A DNA stretch of 22,980 nt from a virus, in the IMG/VR virus record IMGVR_UViG_3300030118_000773, positions 1 to 22,980 of that record, one strand, 5' to 3'. Of the stretch, positions 6,630-16,100 are shown one piece after another. A program made the translations under genes and the position numbers. Position 1 is the first letter of the stretch, and each line of letters begins with the position of its first letter. Below the pieces are notes generated by a model. It did not search any database. It saw only the letters and a program-made list of their open reading frames with translations, and was not told the origin of the DNA.

Positions 6630-8455
6630 TATGTACTAAACCCTCTCTGCACTCCAGACTCAGATACACCTACTGATTGTGCTACATTATCTGCTAAAGA
6701 TTCTACTACTTTTTCTATATTGTTATTTAAACCATAAGCTGTAAGTTCTTTGTCTGCCATGTTCTGGTCATTAGATAATAAAACATTTAACCAGTTCTGT
6801 GATGTTTCATCTATTCTTTCGCCTAAGAACTGAAAGGAATAGTTTTGCCATGGTGCTGCAATTTGTTTATAAGTTAAATTCTCATCATAAATATCTGAAT
6901 TAAATAATACTTTTCTTTGTGCTTTTAATTCTTCTCTTAATAAATCAGCTCCTATGTCTGGGTTTTCAGCATTTCTAACAATACTTGCATACTCTTCTAA
7001 TTTAGTTTCATCTATAGCACCATACACTGGACCTAACCATTCTAATACTAAACTTCTTGCTGTAGCATAACCTGCTCTAGTTTGGTCTACTTCACCTTTG
7101 CCTTCAAGCCATGTACTTATTCTTTCGTCTACTTGTATACCAGATGTTCTATCTGACAAAGCATCTATTTGTTCTGCTGCTTTTACTGCATCAAAAGTTC
7201 CAAAGGTAACTTTGTCAGCAAACCATTCAGCAAGTGAATTACCATTGTTATCTCTAATCTTATCTGCATTAGCAATACCTGCTTTTTTCATTGTTTCTAA
7301 ATATAAAATTCTATTTTGTTCAAGAGTTCTTTTTGCATCAGCAGGAAAATCTGCATCTCCAATACCTCTACCTTTAGATGTAACTAACCAATCTCTTTCC
7401 TCTTTAGTGCTATTGTTCCACCAATCAGTATTAGACCATTCCTCTGTAGTAATATCTCTATCTTCTACATATCCCTCTACCCATAACGCAAACATTTCGT
7501 TATCTGTTTTTAACCATGGTCTACCTAATGTTGCTTTTTCAAAATTATCTACAAATCCAAAAAATGGACTCATGCCTTGTGTAATTACTTTTTCATCTAG
7601 TTCTCTAACATTTCCAAAATAAACTGAGCTAGTCCACATTTCATCTGTTGCTTGTACAACATCAGGTCTTTGCCTACCACTGTATAACATATCTAATTCG
7701 CTATCAGATGCAAGGTAACGCATGAACATCATTGTATTTGGCACTTGCCAAACTACATGTTTTTCGCCATTGTATTCCCATATCTGACTGTTAACAAAAC
7801 TTTGTGGGTCATCTGCTGTTCCACTACCTGTATCAGTTCCATCTCCACCACCACCACCAGTGCTTGGTGCTTCTGTTATTGGATTTCCTTGTGCATCTAA
7901 CCCTAGGTTATCTCCTTCACCTGGTGGATTATCATAAACATAAGGTCCTGCTTCTGGTGCATCTGGATTTGTTTCACCTTCTGGTCCTAGTTGTCCTAAT
8001 AAATTATATTTATTAGCTTTAGGTCCACCACTACCACTACCTTGGTTGTTTTGGTTTTCAAGTGCTTCTTCAAACATTTTTCTTTCTTGTTCACCCATAT
8101 CATCAAGTGTGTCAATGTATGGTTCAAATGCTTTTGCTTCATCTACTCCCATTTCACCACCTTCGTATGGAAATCCTGTTTCTGGGTTTATAGGTGTAGA
8201 AGGTCCAAATTCACTTTGTGGTGGTATAACTTGGTCTGCTGATGTAGTAGGAGTTACTGTTGTATTTCTACCAGAGTTAGCTCTTTGAATTAATCTTTTT
8301 TCTGCTTCTGTTAATGGAAGAGGTGTCATACCTTGACTTGTTTGTGCGTCTCTTCTTAGTTGATATTGCATTATTGAGTTATATTCTTCTTGAGATATAC
8401 GACCACTAACTAAATCTATTAGTAACTGTCTTCGTTCTTGTGCTGTTAATGCCAT
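6629..8455 (-). CDS. Predicted internal virion protein with Gly-rich linker (608 aa)
   Basis: A 608-residue protein with a clear two-part build. Residues 1-50 are a helical hairpin-like region (Q-E-R-R-Q-L-L-I-D-L-V-S-G-R). Residues about 55-220 are low-complexity and probably disordered, rich in Pro, Gly, Asn, Glu and Thr, including a run of five Gly (about 198-205). Residues about 225-608 are folded and Trp-rich, helical by pattern, with E-R-D-W-L-V-T near 350. No catalytic motif was recognised. It starts 2 bases after the 947-residue gene stops and ends in a TAATG overlap with the 288-residue gene. A flexible linker joining two folded parts, in a block with a lysozyme, would suit a protein that must pass a narrow portal. 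That is inference. Confidence 0.6.
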   Translation of the reverse strand: MALTAQERRQLLIDLVSGRISQEEYNSIMQYQLRRDAQTSQGMTPLPLTEAEKRLIQRANSGRNTTVTPTTSADQVIPPQSEFGPSTPINPETGFPYEGGEMGVDEAKAFEPYIDTLDDMGEQERKMFEEALENQNNQGSGSGGPKANKYNLLGQLGPEGETNPDAPEAGPYVYDNPPGEGDNLGLDAQGNPITEAPSTGGGGGDGTDTGSGTADDPQSFVNSQIWEYNGEKHVVWQVPNTMMFMRYLASDSELDMLYSGRQRPDVVQATDEMWTSSVYFGNVRELDEKVITQGMSPFFGFVDNFEKATLGRPWLKTDNEMFALWVEGYVEDRDITTEEWSNTDWWNNSTKEERDWLVTSKGRGIGDADFPADAKRTLEQNRILYLETMKKAGIANADKIRDNNGNSLAEWFADKVTFGTFDAVKAAEQIDALSDRTSGIQVDERISTWLEGKGEVDQTRAGYATARSLVLEWLGPVYGAIDETKLEEYASIVRNAENPDIGADLLREELKAQRKVLFNSDIYDENLTYKQIAAPWQNYSFQFLGERIDETSQNWLNVLLSNDQNMADKELTAYGLNNNIEKVVESLADNVAQSVGVSESGVQRGFST

Positions 8456-8457
8456 GT

Positions 8458-11301
8458 TTACCTGTTTTCCATTAGTGTAGCAGCTTCATTGAAAGCATAA
8501 TCAATTATAGGTTCACTTATCTTCCATGACAACGACCATGTGTCAGATATATCACCAAACTCTGACCATGTATCTTTACCTAATTGTTTCCAATCTATAT
8601 CAGGATTAGTATTATCGTAATCCAACAATTCTATATTCTGTGCTTTCAATCCTTTGTCAAATGCCTGAGCTGCATCTACAGTTAATACTGACAATTCATA
8701 AAATATATAAGCATACAGTGCAGGTGCTGCTATTGCTGCTAGACCTATTCTAGGCAATGTTCTTGCTAAACCTTGTGTAATAACTACATCTCCTGGGTCT
8801 GCAATTCCTGCTGCTGTATTAAATAATTTACCAACAACTTTTTTAGAAGTGTTCCATAAACTATTTGATATTTCTGGATTTGTATTTGCTAGTTGTGCAG
8901 TTTTATTTACACCATCTTGTGTAACAATATCAGCAGCATCATCTACTGTAGTACCTGCAACTTCTATTATTTCGTCAGGCATTATTGCAACCTTTTGTGA
9001 TGCAAATGGTCTATCAGCAGGTGGTATATATCCTGCGTCTGCCCTACCTAGTAGGTTTCCATTAGCATCTCTCATGTGTGGACCATAGTTTGTAAATGTA
9101 TTTTGTCCTAATGTTTCTGTAGTCATAACTCTTCTAGCGTCTTGAGAATACATCTCTTTATGAGCTAACCATGCATTGTACTCACCTATTGGACCAAAAG
9201 TATTACCTCTCATACCATGTCCAAATGTGTCATGTACAGCTCTAAAGACATCATTCTCTAACATTATTCTTCCATTTACATCTTGGTATCTTGATTCAGA
9301 TAACATAGGATTTAAATTACTTGTTGCTCCATCACCAAATGATTGTGATGTAGCTAATACTTTTAATTTACCATTTTCCATATCAGCTATCATTAGTTGA
9401 TGACCTGCTTTGTTAGGTGTGTATGGGTCTACATCAACTAATTCAAATTCAATACCTGCATCTAACAACATTTGATATTGCATGTTAGTTTCTTGTATAA
9501 ATTTTTTATACAAAGGTATTGCAGCTTCGTCAAACATTGGTAAGTTTTGAAATATATCTGCTGCTGCAGCACCTATCTCATCATTAAATACCATTATAGG
9601 TTTAAACTCTGGTGCATCTAATCCCATTACACTGTGAAATTCTTGTGCTACATTTCTGACTCTATCACTAAATATAGATATGCTAGTGTCATCCATAGTT
9701 CTTAATGTTCCTCTACCAAGAACTGCTTTAAATCCTTTACTAGGTTCTTGAAAACCTTCTACCCCAGATAAATCTTTAGGAACATATATTGTTAATTGTT
9801 GACCTTGAGGGATTGCTTCAGTTACAAGATAGATTAAACCTTTTTCAACTAATTTACCATCTTCCAATACTAATAGTTTTAAACCATTGTCTTTTAATGT
9901 ACTTACTAAATTCTTAGAAGGAATCATGTGTAAACCTGCAGGGTCTACTACTTCAATATTAAAAGGTTTATAATCTTCTGTGTTAAATGTCTCTAATACA
10001 TTTGTAGGTGTGTCTACATCTACTACACCTGTAGGTGTGTCTATTTCTGTTGGTGTTACTATTCCATCTCTTATTTCTATTACTTCATCATATATTCTTC
10101 CTCTTGTTAAACCTTCGTCTGATACACCATAACCAAATAACCCATCTGTACCTAACCATCTACCACGCTTTCCATCTGATGAAACATCAAAGAATGATGG
10201 TAGAGCTGATTCAACTTGTATTATCTCTTTATTTCCTACAGCACCATCCCATTGTGCTTTTACTACTTCTCTTGCTCTAGCCCTTGATTCAAGACCTATC
10301 TCTCTAGCTCTTGTGGTCATATCTAAATCTGCATCTAAACCTTCTCTTGCCATAGCAGCAGCAAAATATTGATTTGCAAGTCTTGATTCAGTTGCTTCAT
10401 ATAAATCTCCAAGTAATTTTTCTACAAGATAAACCATAGGAACAGCTTCATCTACTTGATTTAGACCCATGTATTGATAATAAAAATCATGGTCCATTAC
10501 ACCTCGTCTATTAGTTGATTCTCTATGGAATACATTTCTTCCTAAGATATATTCTCTAGCTTTGTTAGGAAATTCTTGCATAAATGCTCTTTGCATATCA
10601 CGCCATTGTTGAACACTTTTTGGTGGTTCATAATATTTTTTTACACCTGTTATAGCTTCATCACTAGGAACAAAATCCCATGGCATTTCTACATCAAGTT
10701 TTACATTCTGAGTATTGCCTGTTTCTAGTAATTCTATTAACTCATCACCATGATTCATCATTACTCTTTGTTCAAGACTTTCTGGAAATACATGTCTTAT
10801 ATCACGACCAAATTCTGAAAAACACAAATCTTGTAAAACTGCATTAAATAATTCCTCTGCAAGTTTCTTTTTTGAAAGACCTGGAAAATTGTTTGCCATT
10901 CGTTTTAATTTAGCTTTAAAAAATTCTTCTAAATTTTTAACATTTATTTTTTCAAAATTATTTTTTAAAGCCTCAGTTGCTTGTCGTGATGTGGTTGCTT
11001 CTCTGTAAAAATTAAAAGTATTTTTTTCTATTTTTGTTAGTTCGTGTACATCTTCATAGTATTGAATAAATCTTCTTTGTATTTCTTTTGTAGAAAACTT
11101 TGCAGTTTTTACTGACTCTTTCATAAAATCTGAAATTATATTTACTAAATCTCTATGGTGTATATCGTTTTCCATAAATATTTTTAATGCCATTTGTCTA
11201 AAGGCTTGTGCTGAAGTCATGCCTTCTGGTGCTCTTATTAGACCATCTAACAATTCATTTAGTATTGTTTCTCTTGCTGCTATTACTTGTTCAGATGCCA
11301 T
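8458..11301 (-). CDS. Large predicted ejection/polyvalent-like protein with HDxFGH domain and C-terminal hydrophobic segment (947 aa)
   Basis: This 947-residue protein has at least four regions. Residues 1-200 are helical and Lys/Glu-rich. Residues about 200-400 are mixed. Residues about 410-436 are a linker with repeated D-T-P-T words. Residues about 545-745 form a compact domain with dense His, Asp and Glu, centred on V-H-D-T-F-G-H (689-695), then E707, H714, T-T-E-T (727-730) and G-Q-N (732-734). I have an impression of similar segments in other phage structural proteins, but can give no family name. Near the C-terminus, residues about 850-876 are hydrophobic (I-G-L-A-A-I-A-A-P-A-L-Y-A-Y-I-F-Y) and could insert in a membrane. 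It overlaps the 39-residue gene by 11 bases and has no clear ribosome site of its own, so coupled translation is likely. A modified nuclease or ADP-ribosyl-type enzyme is not excluded. Confidence 0.6.
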   Translation of the reverse strand: MASEQVIAARETILNELLDGLIRAPEGMTSAQAFRQMALKIFMENDIHHRDLVNIISDFMKESVKTAKFSTKEIQRRFIQYYEDVHELTKIEKNTFNFYREATTSRQATEALKNNFEKINVKNLEEFFKAKLKRMANNFPGLSKKKLAEELFNAVLQDLCFSEFGRDIRHVFPESLEQRVMMNHGDELIELLETGNTQNVKLDVEMPWDFVPSDEAITGVKKYYEPPKSVQQWRDMQRAFMQEFPNKAREYILGRNVFHRESTNRRGVMDHDFYYQYMGLNQVDEAVPMVYLVEKLLGDLYEATESRLANQYFAAAMAREGLDADLDMTTRAREIGLESRARAREVVKAQWDGAVGNKEIIQVESALPSFFDVSSDGKRGRWLGTDGLFGYGVSDEGLTRGRIYDEVIEIRDGIVTPTEIDTPTGVVDVDTPTNVLETFNTEDYKPFNIEVVDPAGLHMIPSKNLVSTLKDNGLKLLVLEDGKLVEKGLIYLVTEAIPQGQQLTIYVPKDLSGVEGFQEPSKGFKAVLGRGTLRTMDDTSISIFSDRVRNVAQEFHSVMGLDAPEFKPIMVFNDEIGAAAADIFQNLPMFDEAAIPLYKKFIQETNMQYQMLLDAGIEFELVDVDPYTPNKAGHQLMIADMENGKLKVLATSQSFGDGATSNLNPMLSESRYQDVNGRIMLENDVFRAVHDTFGHGMRGNTFGPIGEYNAWLAHKEMYSQDARRVMTTETLGQNTFTNYGPHMRDANGNLLGRADAGYIPPADRPFASQKVAIMPDEIIEVAGTTVDDAADIVTQDGVNKTAQLANTNPEISNSLWNTSKKVVGKLFNTAAGIADPGDVVITQGLARTLPRIGLAAIAAPALYAYIFYELSVLTVDAAQAFDKGLKAQNIELLDYDNTNPDIDWKQLGKDTWSEFGDISDTWSLSWKISEPIIDYAFNEAATLMENR

Positions 11302-11410
11302 AAATATTTTTATATTTAGCTGCTAATTTACGACTTTCTTCTTTGTTTATTCTTGGTGATGCTTTTGCTTTAGCATCTTTTTCATCTAATATTTCGTCAA
11401 TAGATTTCAT
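11291..11410 (-). CDS. Small basic protein between lysozyme and 947-residue gene (39 aa)
   Basis: A 39-residue frame starts at ATG 11410-11408, overlapping the lysozyme stop as TAATG, and ends at TGA 11293-11291, inside the first codons of the next gene (11-base overlap). An AGG about 8 bases before the ATG may serve as ribosome site. The product is charged and helical (MKSIDEILDEKDAKAKA..., then ...KEESRKLAAKYKNIYGI). It fills what would otherwise be the only gap in this block and links two genes by stop/start overlaps, which supports it being real. Its function is unknown; a helper or chaperone-like role for the large proteins, or simply a translation bridge, is possible. Confidence 0.6.
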   Translation of the reverse strand: MKSIDEILDEKDAKAKASPRINKEESRKLAAKYKNIYGI

Positions 11411-12204
11411 TATCTACCTAACAATTTAAATGCAATTTTTAATGCTTCGTCCAGTGCAATTTGTACTTTTGGTCCTACGCCAGGAGTAACTGGGTGACCT
11501 GCTTGGTTTTTTTGTTTGTTTACTTGTGCTTCTAACATCTGTCTAACTCTACCATAAGCTGTATTTTGTGCAGCTAGTGGTACTTGTGATGTGTACTCAT
11601 ACATTTGTGATTCATTTAAAGGTGGTGTAGAAACTCTCTGTGCTTTGGTTGGTTGGCTTGGGTCAAAGCCTGGCACATTACCTTGTGGTGATTCGTAATC
11701 TGGATTTGGTTCTCCTTCTATAGTAGCTGTAGTATCTGTTGTTACTTCTTGTTTAGGTATTATCAAACCTAGTTCTGCTGTTTGTCTATCAACTAAACCA
11801 GGATAATTTTCTTTATCTTTATCTGATACAGTGTTATTCCAAACTTCAGTAATAGCATCTGCGTCTCCACTAGATACTGTCTCATATAAACTTTTTGATT
11901 TTAATTCCTCTGGTCTATTAAATGTTCCTACTACCATGCCATCATATTGACCCTGGGTAAATGTTACATTATAATTTTTCATTCTTTGATTTACAATTCT
12001 TTCAATTTCTTCTAAATCAGCTAACAACAATTCATTAGCTTTTTCTTCTGTAATTGTGTCACCTAATTCAAATTGTTCACCACCACTTAAATTACTATGT
12101 CCATAACCAATAGATACAGATTCTCCATCTTGATATGCTGTTAATTGTAAAGTCTCATATTCTTTTATAACCTCTATTGCAGGAGGTGATATTTCCATTT
12201 CCAT
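11410..12204 (-). CDS. Virion-associated T4-type lysozyme (GH24) with C-terminal extension
   Basis: Cuts peptidoglycan between N-acetylmuramic acid and N-acetylglucosamine. Residues 9-150 show the GH24 pattern: Glu17 (general acid) in K-E-Y-E-T-L-Q-L-T-A-Y-Q-D, Asp26, then S-I-G-Y-G-H at 31-36, F-T-Q-G-Q-Y-D-G-M-V at 82-91, and G-L-V-D-R-Q-T-A-E at 136-144. The T4 Thr26 position is Ser31 here, a mild substitution. Residues about 150-195 are a Pro/Thr-rich linker and 195-264 a helical tail (M-L-E-A-Q-V-N-K), so the protein is about 100 residues longer than a free endolysin. With no holin or spanin next to it and giant virion proteins on both sides, a role in local wall opening during DNA entry is more likely than in lysis. 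A second start at Met3 is possible. Confidence 0.85.
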   Translation of the reverse strand: MEMEISPPAIEVIKEYETLQLTAYQDGESVSIGYGHSNLSGGEQFELGDTITEEKANELLLADLEEIERIVNQRMKNYNVTFTQGQYDGMVVGTFNRPEELKSKSLYETVSSGDADAITEVWNNTVSDKDKENYPGLVDRQTAELGLIIPKQEVTTDTTATIEGEPNPDYESPQGNVPGFDPSQPTKAQRVSTPPLNESQMYEYTSQVPLAAQNTAYGRVRQMLEAQVNKQKNQAGHPVTPGVGPKVQIALDEALKIAFKLLGR

Positions 12205-13193
12205 TATGTAATCCTTTGTACTGGTTGCGATTCAGCAGCTTTTAATCCTGCTAAGTTTCTTTGCATCCTATAGAATGTTTGGTCTTCTACATTTGCTTGT
12301 CTTTGCATCTCTTCTCTAGGTTCAAATATTTCATCTAATACATCTTGTCCACCTTCTGTAAGAATATCTATATTTGGTTCTTCAGATTCTGTACCTGGTG
12401 TTTGGATTGCTTGACCAGTTTGTATGTCGTAACCTAAAGTAGGTGCTGTTCCTGCTGCTAATCCTGTAAGTGATTGTTTAAACTCTTCTGCAGGTCCATC
12501 AGTTAATTTAGCTGTAATATATTGTTTTTCATAGTTTGACAATGGTGCACCTTTTCTTGTTTCTGCTTTACTTACCATTTCGTCAACAAACTCATTTAAC
12601 GCTTCATCACCAAAACTATATCCACCACCTAGTGCTGATAGCTGTGAACCTTGTGTTGCACTTGCTAATATTTTTAGTCCTGCTACCCATGACATTTGTC
12701 CACCATTGTTCATAGAAAACTCCATAGCAGCTTTTATTCCTTTAAGATATTCATTATCTATTTCTGCACCTACAGTTTTATTTAAATCTATAAGTCCTGC
12801 AGCAGCTAATAAATTTTTAGTTTGTACTCTAATGTATGGTGTTTGCATTCTTGCTTGTGCTCCAATGTCTGGTGGAAAATATACATAGTTGTATGCAGCA
12901 CCTTGACCAAGTAATTCTCTTCTTTGTTTTTGATATTCGTCAGATGTTAAGAACTCTTCAACAGGCACTAACTTTACAGTAGGTTCTTTTGTTGGGTCTT
13001 GATTTTCTAATTGAATTTCATACTCTTTTAGATAACCATTACCTAATGGTGTTTTATTACTTGCAGTTGTTCCATCTAATATAGATTCAATTCTTGCGTA
13101 AAAATCTTCATCAGCTCCACCACCACTTGCTGCATCACCACTACCTACACCACCAAAAGGTTGAGTAGTAGTTGTAGTTGTACCATTTGACAT
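12204..13193 (-). CDS. Predicted internal virion protein (329 aa)
   Basis: A 329-residue protein with no recognised domain. Residues 1-30 are a Thr/Gly/Ala-rich disordered start (T-T-T-T-T-T-Q-P-F-G-G-V-G). The middle (about 85-240) looks folded: N-Y-V-Y-F-P-P-D-I-G-A-Q-A-R, then a helix-rich part with G-L-I-D-L-N and A-A-M-E-F-S-M-N-N-G-G. The C-terminal third is Glu/Gln-rich and ends in a helix with E-E-M-Q-R-Q. The ribosome site is AGAGGA, 7 bases before the ATG. It lies 1 base after the 2277-residue gene and overlaps the lysozyme by TAATG. It is probably a partner of the giant protein or lysozyme in the virion; this is inferred from its place only. Confidence 0.6.
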   Translation of the reverse strand: MSNGTTTTTTQPFGGVGSGDAASGGGADEDFYARIESILDGTTASNKTPLGNGYLKEYEIQLENQDPTKEPTVKLVPVEEFLTSDEYQKQRRELLGQGAAYNYVYFPPDIGAQARMQTPYIRVQTKNLLAAAGLIDLNKTVGAEIDNEYLKGIKAAMEFSMNNGGQMSWVAGLKILASATQGSQLSALGGGYSFGDEALNEFVDEMVSKAETRKGAPLSNYEKQYITAKLTDGPAEEFKQSLTGLAAGTAPTLGYDIQTGQAIQTPGTESEEPNIDILTEGGQDVLDEIFEPREEMQRQANVEDQTFYRMQRNLAGLKAAESQPVQRIT

Positions 13194-13194
13194 A

Positions 13195-16100
13195 TTATTC
13201 CTCTAATCCAAACTTAGTTAATTCGTAACTGAATATCTCTTCAAATATTACCAAAAATTTAGGATTATTTCTTCCTATTTCTTGTGCTTTTGTAAACAAC
13301 TGATTTCTAACTTCTTGTGCAGCTACAGAATCGTTTGTGCTAATCCATCTCATAGCATCTTCTTCTATAGGATAACCTCTTTTATCTGCCACTGCGTCTA
13401 TAGCTTGTGCTCTATAGTTTAAATATAATGCTATTTCTTCTCTGTTATCTAAATTAACAAACCTTGGGTCGTTTACAGCTCTTTCTAAATAATCTATAAG
13501 CACATCATTTGGCACTCCTGTTTCATAATCAGAGCCTAATACCTTATTTAATTCTGATGAATTACCATAAGCCATAGGAAACATCTTGGCTAAATCTGCT
13601 TCTATTAATGCAAACTTAGCTTTTTTTCTAGCAACTCTTAATCCTGGGTCTACTGTACTGTTATCAATTACAGTGGACCAGTAATCTTTAGTTGCACTTT
13701 CTATTGCACTGGCAAGAAATGTTTGTGTTGATAAATAAAATTCATTAGGTGTTTTTGGTCTAAATAATCCTAAGTTAGATATATAACTTACTCCACCATA
13801 TTCTGTTGCACCTTCATCTAAACCAGGTGCAAAGTAAACTAACACAGGACCATATTCAGCAGCAAGTTCTGGATTATCTAATACAAAATTGTATTCTGGT
13901 GTTGTTCTAGGTAATCTTCCACCCTCTGATACATTCTTACCTTTGACTTGTAAAGCTACAGAAGTAAAACCTTCTGATAGATTTCTTTGGTCTAAACCTA
14001 ATAATTTAGCTACTTCAAGCAGTGCATAGAACTCACCTTGTTGCCCTAATGCCATAACATACTCATCTTTAATGTCTTGATAAAATCCATGTATAACAGA
14101 TAACTCAACAAAGTTGTTATAAACTAAACCAGTGTCTTCACCTTTTTCTCCATACCACTCTTTAAATGCTACTTCATTACCCTCTATTGCATACATGACT
14201 GACAGTCTAGGTATAAGTGGATTAACAAATCTATCCCATGCTTTTAATTGAAAATAATTTTCTGCTAATATCATAGCTACTTCTTCTAGTGCTACAACAT
14301 CATCTGCTAAATCTGGTCTTAATATTGCAGCGTGTTGATAAGCTGCGTCTACAGAAGAAAGCCATTGGTCTTCGTCTAAACCTGCTACTCCTAACTTAGT
14401 AGCTATAGCATTTATCATTTGTTTTCCTACAGAAGGTATAGTTGTTTCAAGAAATATACCTGGTAAATCTTCAACAGAATTATATCTAGCACCTACTAAT
14501 TCAAATCCACCAAATATATATTTTTCTAAATTCTTTTTTGCTTTTGGTTTATCTCTAAGCAAAATACCTACAGGCAAAGCAATAGCAGGTCCTACAGGTG
14601 GAAACAGTCCACCACCACCAACATTTAATGCACTAAGTGGTATACCTCTTTTAGCAATTATTTTAGAATCAGCAACTGCCATATCATCTGTAAATGCACC
14701 TCTACCTTCTGTCTTAACATAATCTTCAAATGGTGTTCCACCTACAGGAATAATAAGATATTTTTCTCCTGCAGGGTCTTCATATATAAAATTATGTTCC
14801 ATACCTTTTCTATAACCAAATCCTATTTGTGCTACAGCTTTTGGATTAGCTAAACTTAAATTATAATATCTACCTAATACCTCTCTCCATGCCTCAAAGA
14901 AAGCAAAACCAACTCTATATGCTTGTGAAAAGAACCCTCTTTCTGTTAAGTTATATAACAACCTAGAGTGCAATTCAAAAGCATACTCTACTCCTCTTTC
15001 ATGTAAGTCTTCAAATGACATTACTCTTGGTGTTGTAGAAGATTTAATATCAGACAAATCTAACATTGATTGATAATCACCACTAAATGTTCTTTGACCT
15101 AGTATTGGGTTAGTTTGTGGTTTTAATATTTGTACAACTCCTGCTTTTTGGTCTACTACTGCTTTTATACCTGCAGCTTCTAATACATCATTGCCAATTA
15201 CTTTTGCATCAGAACCAGATTTAGTAATTGCTTTTCTAGCAGAAAAGAATTTTTTCTGTGTACCTATTAATAAATCCTGACCTGCTCTTCTTATAATATC
15301 ATAAGCACCTGATGCTCCTTGACTGTCTATTGAACCTTGATAACCTGCAGTGGTAACATTGCCAATAGATTTTTGTTTACCAATTATTGCTAAGTATTGA
15401 GCTTTTGCTAAGGCTTCATCAGTTCCATCTACTACTTGTGCTGCTACACCTTTTTTAATTTTTACAGTCACATCTAAATGTATTACATCTCCATCTACCC
15501 AACCACCTAAAAAGTGGTCTTCTTTTTTTAATACAGCTTTATGTTTAATTATAAAATCAGAAATTTCTTCTCTAGTTAAAGTTCCAGTTTTTACAAGTGA
15601 CTTACTTGGATATGGTGATACATAATAACCTGGTTGATGATAGTTTGTTTTTGTACCTAAATCTATACTAAAACCTGTTTGTTGATTTGCGTTTGCATAT
15701 TCAAAAGCATTATCGATAGCATCTTCTAATTCTTTTTGACCTCTGAGTATAGGTCTGGATTTTTTAGGTCCTATAACTCTGTTTAATGTACTTGGACCTA
15801 CATCTCCATTTTTTGATAACTTTCCTCTTTGTAATACTTTTTGTAATCCTACTAAGTTATAGTCTGTACCTGTAATACCTAATATTTCATATAATTCTTT
15901 TCGTGATATTGGTAAATCAAACTTACCTTTGTTACTAGCAAGGTACTCTATAGCATCATCTACCAATGCTTCTACATTTACACTTTCATCTAAAGTTTTA
16001 CTTAATGAATTTATTAAAGCGTCTCTACTAGGTATAACACCATCTATAATTGCTTCTGATTTTTTAACATTAAAATTATAAACACCTATCTTATTTCCAT

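Noticed and set aside
9216-9236. VHDTFGH as motif C (HDSFG) of a T7-family RNA polymerase
   Set aside because: No motif A or motif B (R-x3-K...YG) is visible in this or the giant protein, and the surrounding residues do not match the palm domain.
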